The translations under genes and the position numbers were made by a program. Below, one piece after another: positions 1 through 4,325 of a stretch of DNA of 6,232 nt. Position 1 is the first letter of the stretch, and every line of letters begins with the position of its first letter. The notes beneath the pieces are model-generated. The model saw nothing but the letters and a program-made list of their open reading frames with translations, was not told where the DNA came from and searched no databases. Source of the stretch: Acidobacteriota bacterium (GTDB lineage Bacteria > Acidobacteriota > Terriglobia > Terriglobales > Acidobacteriaceae); assembly GCA_021778875.1 (NCBI GenBank), contig JAJYBT010000170.1, positions 1-6,232 of the forward strand, given 5' to 3'.

Positions 1-232
1 CCGCAACTCCGTGTATGGCCCCGGGCTGCAAACCATGGACATGAGCCTTGTCCGCGAGTTCAATATGACGGAACGAGCGCACTTTGAGGCCCGGGCCGAG
101 TTTTTCAACGCCTTCAACCACACCAACTACGGAATCCCAAACCGGTTCGTCAACACGTCCAGCTTCGGCAGTATCACTGAGGTAGCGACGCCCGGCAGAG
201 AGATCCAACTCAGCGCTCGCGTCAGTTTCTAG
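1..232 (+). CDS. TonB-dependent receptor, Oar-like, C-terminal end (5' truncated)
   Basis: This is the last 76 codons of an outer-membrane beta-barrel protein; the frame is open at the left edge, reads from base 2, and stops with TAG at 230-232. The visible part contains the AEFFNAFNHTNYG stretch and the FGSIT...PGREIQLSARVSF ending. These are characteristic of the large TonB-dependent receptors with a carboxypeptidase-like N-terminal domain that are abundant in Acidobacteriota. The alternating hydrophobic pattern of the last strand and the terminal phenylalanine fit a BAM-recognised outer-membrane barrel. Such full-length proteins are usually about 1000 residues or more, so most of the gene lies outside the window, including the plug and any TonB box. 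The substrate cannot be inferred from this end. The GTG at 11 and the ATG codons downstream are internal codons, not starts. A hairpin follows 23 bases after the stop. Confidence 0.85.
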   Translation, partial: RNSVYGPGLQTMDMSLVREFNMTERAHFEARAEFFNAFNHTNYGIPNRFVNTSSFGSITEVATPGREIQLSARVSF

Positions 233-254
233 CTGCTCGCGTTCCCGTCAGTTC

Positions 255-299
255 GCAGAATGCGGCGGGGGTCCTCTGACCTGCCGCATTCTGCTTTAC
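255..299 (+). terminator. Hairpin terminator between converging genes
   Basis: A perfect 12-base inverted repeat pairs 255-266 (GCAGAATGCGGC) with 283-294 (GCCGCATTCTGC). One G-U and two G-C pairs can extend the stem inward, leaving a loop of about 10 bases. On the + strand it is followed by TTTACTCGTTT, a weak U-rich tail, so it best fits termination of the receptor transcript. The - strand hydrolase gene stops at 296-298, one base before the stem on its own strand. The same hairpin would therefore end that message too, although no U tract follows in that direction. Its role is inferred from structure and position. Confidence 0.7.
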
Positions 300-1213
300 T
301 CGTTTACAAAATTCACCACTTTGGGTCCAATCTCAGCTGTGCATTGGCGCGGAGCCAGGTGCCCGCAACCCTTAATCACAGCCAGCTCAGAATGTGGCAC
401 GAGCTGATGCATCTTTTCCGCCTGGCGCAGCGGAGTGATCTGATCCAGCGCACCCCACACAATCAAGACGGGCATCTGCAACGACGGCAGCAGGCTGTCC
501 GTGGCGTCCTTGCCGGTGAGCATGGAAGCGAGCGCACGGTGGATAACCCAGGCATTCTTCTCTGAGGCGCGCAAGATATCGCTCGCGATGAACCCCGGCA
601 CCTTGGGTGGGTCCGGCATCAGCAGAGCATCCAGATCATCCAACTGGCCGGGCGTGGTCGGGGTAAACAGCGCCGTGTTCCAGGTGGGCTTCTCGTAAAT
701 CCCGGCGCTGTCAAACAGCATGAGTTTGCTGACCCGCTTCGGATGCCGGGCTGCGACCAGTTGCACGATCCAGCCGCCCATGGACCACCCTCCCAGATCC
801 ACCTGCCGCAAGCCCATCGCATCCAGAAAATGCACCACCACCGCAGCCTCGTCGGGGACTGAGTAGGAAAAATTCGTCGGCTTTTCGCTCTGGCCATACC
901 CGGGCAGGTCGGGCAGAAATACCCGATAACCCGCTTTGGCCAGATACGGCGCCAGATTCTGCCAGTCCTCCGCGCGGGCTCCCAAGCCGTGCACCAGCAC
1001 CACGGGGGTCCCGCCCGCCGGCCCAAGCTGGTAATAGTGAACGCGGTATCCCTCGACCGCGGTCCATCGGCTCTGCGCGCCAGCCAGCAGCATGCGCAGT
1101 TCCGTAGACTCCTGAAAGAACTCCACCGGACGCGCCCAAAAGACCGCGACCGAAAGGACCACGGCCAACAACACGCCCAGCGCGGCCCAGCGCCACCGGC
1201 GGGGTCGGATCAT
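296..1213 (-). CDS. Membrane-anchored alpha/beta-fold hydrolase
   Basis: A 305-residue protein with the canonical alpha/beta hydrolase layout. Visible elements are the oxyanion-hole motif VLVHGLG (H75-G76), the nucleophile elbow GWSMGG with Ser144, the acid Asp257 in VWGALDQ, and the catalytic His285 in GCGHLAP. An RPRRWRW segment followed by a hydrophobic stretch (about residues 9-27) predicts an uncleaved N-terminal anchor with the catalytic domain in the periplasm (positive-inside rule; inference). A lid-like insertion lies around residues 170-235. The start at 1213 is chosen because AGGAGG lies four bases upstream and the ATG overlaps the TGA of the Nudix gene. A longer in-frame extension to 1312 would be low-complexity Gly/Pro/Ala sequence lying entirely within the Nudix gene. 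The family includes esterases, lipases, epoxide hydrolases and C-C bond hydrolases; the substrate here is unknown. The only two cysteines, C283 and C291, flank the catalytic histidine. Confidence 0.88.
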   Translation of the reverse strand: MIRPRRWRWAALGVLLAVVLSVAVFWARPVEFFQESTELRMLLAGAQSRWTAVEGYRVHYYQLGPAGGTPVVLVHGLGARAEDWQNLAPYLAKAGYRVFLPDLPGYGQSEKPTNFSYSVPDEAAVVVHFLDAMGLRQVDLGGWSMGGWIVQLVAARHPKRVSKLMLFDSAGIYEKPTWNTALFTPTTPGQLDDLDALLMPDPPKVPGFIASDILRASEKNAWVIHRALASMLTGKDATDSLLPSLQMPVLIVWGALDQITPLRQAEKMHQLVPHSELAVIKGCGHLAPRQCTAEIGPKVVNFVNE

Positions 1214-1668
1214 GCACCCTCCTGAAATTGCAGGGCTTGCGCTCGCTGCCAGCCTGCCTCCATCACCCGCACGGTCACGGGGTCCACCACCAGGGAGCTG
1301 TGGCTGTTCCACTGCGCACGCTCCACCCAGCGCACCTCATCGGCATCCGATGCCGCCTGAAGCGAGCCCCCGACAACGCGGCAAAGATAATCGGCAATGA
1401 CGTAGTGGTAGCGAACCCGTTCGCCCTCCCGGTGGATGCGATCCAGCAGTTCGATCAGTTCGATAGGCTCCACCGTCAGACCGGTCTCCTCGCGCACCTC
1501 GCGGATGACGCCGGCCATGAGTGACTCGCCCACCTCCAGCAGGCCGCCCGGCAAAGACCAATGCCCTTTCAGCGGCTCCTTCCCGCGCCGAACCAGCAGG
1601 ACACGCCCCTGCTGAACCACCACCGCCCCCACGCCGACGAGGGGTGCACTCGGAAATTCTCGCTCCAT
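1210..1668 (-). CDS. Nudix hydrolase
   Basis: A 152-residue cytoplasmic protein with a perfect Nudix box (GX5EX7REUXEEXGU) at residues 42-64. It runs from Gly42 through Glu48 to REVREETGL, with E60/E61 among the expected metal ligands. It is preceded by beta strands GVGAVVVQ and RVLLVRR and by the common HWSLPGG lead-in. Proteins of this length and pattern hydrolyse nucleoside diphosphates linked to another moiety, often ADP-ribose, sugar nucleotides or oxidised nucleotides; nothing here selects one substrate. The start at 1668 ([17 protein letters not shown]) is preferred because homologues typically begin just before the first strand and GGAGG lies three bases upstream. ATG codons at 1698 and 1743 would add an unlikely-looking N-terminus and are less well placed relative to a Shine-Dalgarno sequence. 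The gene is first in a two-gene unit and overlaps the downstream hydrolase by four bases. Confidence 0.9.
   Translation of the reverse strand: MEREFPSAPLVGVGAVVVQQGRVLLVRRGKEPLKGHWSLPGGLLEVGESLMAGVIREVREETGLTVEPIELIELLDRIHREGERVRYHYVIADYLCRVVGGSLQAASDADEVRWVERAQWNSHSSLVVDPVTVRVMEAGWQRAQALQFQEGA
1218..1223 (-). promoter_or_regulatory. Ribosome binding site fixing the hydrolase start
   Basis: CCTCCT on the + strand reads AGGAGG on the - strand, a perfect Shine-Dalgarno core four bases before the ATG at 1213-1211. It lies inside the last codons of the upstream Nudix gene, whose TGA shares two bases with the ATG (ATGA). This is the usual arrangement for translational coupling, and it decides the hydrolase start. 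Confidence 0.85.
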
Positions 1669-1819
1669 TGTCCTCCGCTTCCAGGGTAACTCGGCCATCT
1701 CTCCCCAGTAGAATCCCGAAGCGGCCATTGCGCAACCATGCACCTTCCCGCAACTATCCCCGCCACCGGCTCCAGCATCGTTTTCCCCGGCGTATCATCA
1801 AACTAGGCAGGGAGGAAAA
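1669..1819. promoter_or_regulatory. Divergent promoter region between Nudix and copper genes
   Basis: This 151-base spacer must hold the promoters for the - strand Nudix/hydrolase unit and the + strand copper unit. On the + strand, TATCAT at 1793-1798 matches five of six bases of a -10 box and lies 21 bases before the copZ ATG, but I see no convincing -35 box at normal or CueR-like spacing. AGGGAGG at 1809-1815 is the copZ ribosome binding site. An 8-base palindrome TTGCGCAA lies at 1728-1735 and could be chance. I found no clear CueR- or CsoR-type operator by eye, and no copper regulator gene is in the window. Confidence 0.4.
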
Positions 1820-2029
1820 ATGGCGGAGTTCACGCTGCGAATCGACGGTATGCACTGCGGGTCCTGTGTTCGGCGCGTTTCCCAGGCGCTTGCTTCCATT
1901 GAGAAAGTCCACGTGGAGGAGGTGCGCATCGGCGCTGCAAGGCTCAGCACCACCGTAGATCCGGCCCCCGTCGATCAGGCGATTGCTACTCTGGCCAAAG
2001 CCGGCTATACAGCTCGACTGGAGCAATAA
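1820..2029 (+). CDS. copZ: CopZ-like copper chaperone (HMA domain protein)
   Basis: A 69-residue protein that is a single heavy-metal-associated domain (ferredoxin-like fold, beta-alpha-beta-beta-alpha-beta). The metal site is GMHCGSC, with Cys13 and Cys16 in the MXCXXC loop. The AGY near the C-terminus (Tyr63) is also typical of this fold. The expected role is to bind Cu(I) in the cytoplasm and hand it to the adjacent ATPase. Family length is about 65-72 residues, so the protein is complete. The start follows AGGGAGG by four bases. It is first in the copper unit, eight bases before copA and in a different frame. A histidine replaces the more usual Thr/Ser just before the first cysteine, which might tune metal affinity (inference). 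Specificity for copper rests mainly on the neighbouring ATPase; a separate chaperone rather than a detached ATPase domain is the preferred reading. Confidence 0.85.
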   Translation: MAEFTLRIDGMHCGSCVRRVSQALASIEKVHVEEVRIGAARLSTTVDPAPVDQAIATLAKAGYTARLEQ

Positions 2030-2037
2030 CTGCGCCC

Positions 2038-4305
2038 ATGGCTTCGCACCAGACAGAATCGCTTACACTGCCTGTCCTTGGCATGACGTGCGCTGCATGC
2101 CAGCACCACGTGGAGTATGCCCTGCGCTCGACCGCGGGTGTGGAGTCTGCCCGTGTAGACCTGATGGCTCATCGGGCGAGTGTCGTGTTCGATCCCGCAA
2201 TTGCAGAGCCGCATAACCTGGTGGCAGCGATTCGCGCAGCCGGATACGACGCCGTATTGCCGCGCGCCGGCGAATCCACCACCGAGGAACGTGCCGGCCA
2301 TGCCGCCTCCGAATCGGCCAGGAAGGCCTGGACGACGATCGTGGCGGGCATTCTCGCAATGATCCTTTCCATGCCGCTGGGCGGCGAAATGGGAGAATCA
2401 GGCAACCTTCTGATGCAGGCAATGCCTTGGCTATACAGCCTGCCTCAGGGTCTGCTGCGCTGGGTGCTCCTCGGCGTAACAGCGGCGCTGATGACATGGG
2501 CAGGACGAAGCATTTATTGGAACGCTGCTCGCGGGCTGCGCCATGGCACAACAAATATGAACACACTGGTCAGCCTGGGGACCGGTGTCGCTTTTCTGTA
2601 TTCTGCCTTCGCAACGCTCTGGCCCGCATCGGGCCGCCAGGTTTACTTTGACGCCGTCCTGCTCATCCTTGGCTTTCTGCTGCTGGGCAAGGTTCTGGAG
2701 GCACGCGCAAAGCGCCGTGCTCTGGAGGCGCTCAACCTGCTCAGCCGCCTGCGTCCGGCCACGGCCCGGCGCATCCTCAACGGCGTAGAGACCGTCGTTC
2801 CGCTCAATGAAATCCAGCCCGGAGACAGCGTGCTCGTTCTTCCCGGGGAGCGCTTCCCGGTGGATGCCGATATCCTGGAAGGCCGCACGACGGTGGATGA
2901 ATCCATGCTGACGGGCGAGTCCACGCCGCAAACGCGCGAACCGGGAGGCCGGGTGCTGGCTGGTTCGCTCAACTACGACGGAGCCGTCGTGTGCCGCGCC
3001 ACGTCGCTGGGCGAATTCACGGTGCTGGCACAGATTACGCGGATGGTGGAGCAGGCACAGTCCTCGCGAGCACCCATGGAGCGGCTTGCAGACCGGGCAA
3101 GCTCCATCTTTGTGCCAACGGTGCTTGGCCTGGCTCTGCTCACGTTCGTGGCATGGATCGTCGCCACCCATTCCCTGCAGATGGCCTTGGCAAGCACCGT
3201 TGCCGTGCTGGTGATTGCCTGCCCCTGCGCCATGGGGTTAGCCGTGCCTGCCGCCCTTACCGTGGCCGTGGGCCGTGGAGCGCAGCTCGGCGTGCTCTTC
3301 AAGGGAGGCGAAGCGATCGAGCGCCTGGTCCGCCTGGACGCAATTGTTCTCGACAAGACGGGAACCATTACAGTTGGTCACCCAGTGCTCTCCGCCGTAC
3401 ATCCGTTTGCGGTGTACACCGAAGATCAGATCCTTCGCATCGCCGCCGCGGCCGAAGAAAGATCCAACCACCCGCTCGCACACGCCATCGTGGATTACGC
3501 CCGCGACCAGCAACTCACCTGGGAGCCTGCGGAGGACGTGCAGATTCTCCCCGGCCGAGGCCTTACGGCAAAGGTGGACGGCTATAACTGTGTCCTCGGC
3601 AACGAAGCGCTCTTCCGCGAATTTTTTGGGCGTGTTCCCGACAGTGTCCCTCCCCCCAAGCCCGGCACAACAAGGCTGTGGATGGCCCTGGACAATCATC
3701 CTGCCGGTTGCTTTGATGCCCGCGACACGCTCAGGCCGGAGGCTGCCGAGGCCGTAATCGCACTGCGCCATGCGGGATTACGCGTCATTATGCTCACGGG
3801 CGACTCGGCCTTTGCCGCTGCACCGATTGCTCAGCAGGCTGGCATCTCAGAGGTCGAGGCAGGTCTTGATCCCGCCGGGAAACTCGATCGGATTCGCGCG
3901 CTGCAGGAGCGCGGGTTGCGCGTAGCCATGGTAGGAGACGGCATCAACGATGCCGGCGCGCTTGCGCAGGCCGATGCAGGCATTGCGATGGGGACAGGGG
4001 CTGATTTGGCACAGGAGGCTGGCGACGTTCTGCTGCTGCGCACGCAGCCCATGGCAATTCCCGCCGCAATTGACCTGGCAGGCTCAACGCTGAGCGTGAT
4101 GCGGCAGAATCTGATCTGGGCGGCGGCTTACAATCTGCTGGGAATTCCGCTCGCTGCGGGGCTGCTCTACCCCGCTTTCCACGTGTTGCTCAGTCCGTGG
4201 GTGGCTGCTGCGGCCATGGCCCTCAGTTCCGTCAGCGTGCTCACCAACAGTTTGCGCCTCAGGCGCTGGCAGCCGCACTCCGTCCCGGCGTTCTCAGCAC
4301 GCTAA
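2038..4305 (+). CDS. copA: Copper-exporting P1B-type ATPase (CopA)
   Basis: A complete 755-residue P1B-1 ATPase that pumps Cu(I) from cytoplasm to periplasm. One N-terminal HMA domain (about 9-75) carries GMTCAAC (Cys18, Cys21). Eight membrane segments are predicted near 97-116, 139-156, 176-195, 203-222, 358-376, 384-404, 691-711 and 716-737. The transport site CPC is at 395-397, with the supporting Cu(I) signature residues Tyr698-Asn699 and M727xxS730S731. The actuator loop TGES is at 292-295. The phosphorylated Asp439 sits in DKTGTIT, and the nucleotide-binding part holds His478-Pro479 and GRG (506-508). TGD is at 587-589, and the hinge GDGINDAGAL (633-642) has Gly640 where almost all relatives have Pro. 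CPCAMGLAVP also differs from the common CPCALGLATP. No good Shine-Dalgarno lies near the ATG (nearest GGAG 14 bases away), so translation is probably coupled to copZ. Confidence 0.96.
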   Translation: MASHQTESLTLPVLGMTCAACQHHVEYALRSTAGVESARVDLMAHRASVVFDPAIAEPHNLVAAIRAAGYDAVLPRAGESTTEERAGHAASESARKAWTTIVAGILAMILSMPLGGEMGESGNLLMQAMPWLYSLPQGLLRWVLLGVTAALMTWAGRSIYWNAARGLRHGTTNMNTLVSLGTGVAFLYSAFATLWPASGRQVYFDAVLLILGFLLLGKVLEARAKRRALEALNLLSRLRPATARRILNGVETVVPLNEIQPGDSVLVLPGERFPVDADILEGRTTVDESMLTGESTPQTREPGGRVLAGSLNYDGAVVCRATSLGEFTVLAQITRMVEQAQSSRAPMERLADRASSIFVPTVLGLALLTFVAWIVATHSLQMALASTVAVLVIACPCAMGLAVPAALTVAVGRGAQLGVLFKGGEAIERLVRLDAIVLDKTGTITVGHPVLSAVHPFAVYTEDQILRIAAAAEERSNHPLAHAIVDYARDQQLTWEPAEDVQILPGRGLTAKVDGYNCVLGNEALFREFFGRVPDSVPPPKPGTTRLWMALDNHPAGCFDARDTLRPEAAEAVIALRHAGLRVIMLTGDSAFAAAPIAQQAGISEVEAGLDPAGKLDRIRALQERGLRVAMVGDGINDAGALAQADAGIAMGTGADLAQEAGDVLLLRTQPMAIPAAIDLAGSTLSVMRQNLIWAAAYNLLGIPLAAGLLYPAFHVLLSPWVAAAAMALSSVSVLTNSLRLRRWQPHSVPAFSAR

Positions 4306-4314
4306 ACTGATTAC

Positions 4315-4318
4315 AGGG
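4315..4318 (+). promoter_or_regulatory. Ribosome binding site for the GTG start of the Lpt permease
   Basis: AGGG lies seven bases before the GTG at 4326, within the 20-base gap after copA. It supports GTG as the start; the resulting N-terminus MRILTRYILGEIL matches the usual beginning of LptF-type permeases. No terminator-like hairpin is visible between copA and this site. Confidence 0.65.
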
Positions 4319-4325
4319 TTCTTCC

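Noticed and set aside
711..1217. A 168-codon open frame on the - strand in another frame of the hydrolase gene
   Set aside because: The Gly/Arg/Ala-rich composition is typical of a frame-shifted shadow. The true frame contains all catalytic motifs.
1214..1312. N-terminal extension of the alpha/beta hydrolase to an ATG at 1312
   Set aside because: The extension would be low-complexity and lie entirely inside the Nudix gene, while the internal ATG at 1213 has a perfect ribosome binding site and precedes a classic signal anchor.
1728..1735. Palindrome TTGCGCAA as a transcription factor site
   Set aside because: Eight-base palindromes are common by chance and there is no second copy or known match, so it is noted only as a candidate within the promoter region.
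1521..1958. A 145-codon open frame on the + strand across the Nudix start and copZ
   Set aside because: It overlaps both the Nudix gene and copZ in other frames and is Arg/Pro-rich low-complexity sequence. The genes it overlaps have clear motifs.
2431..3171. A 246-codon open frame on the - strand inside copA
   Set aside because: It is fully antisense to strongly conserved P-type ATPase coding sequence, and its translation has no recognisable domain. Long antisense frames are expected in G+C-rich genes.
3238..3771. A 177-codon open frame on the - strand inside copA
   Set aside because: Antisense shadow of the DKTGT and nucleotide-binding region of copA, with no family resemblance of its own.
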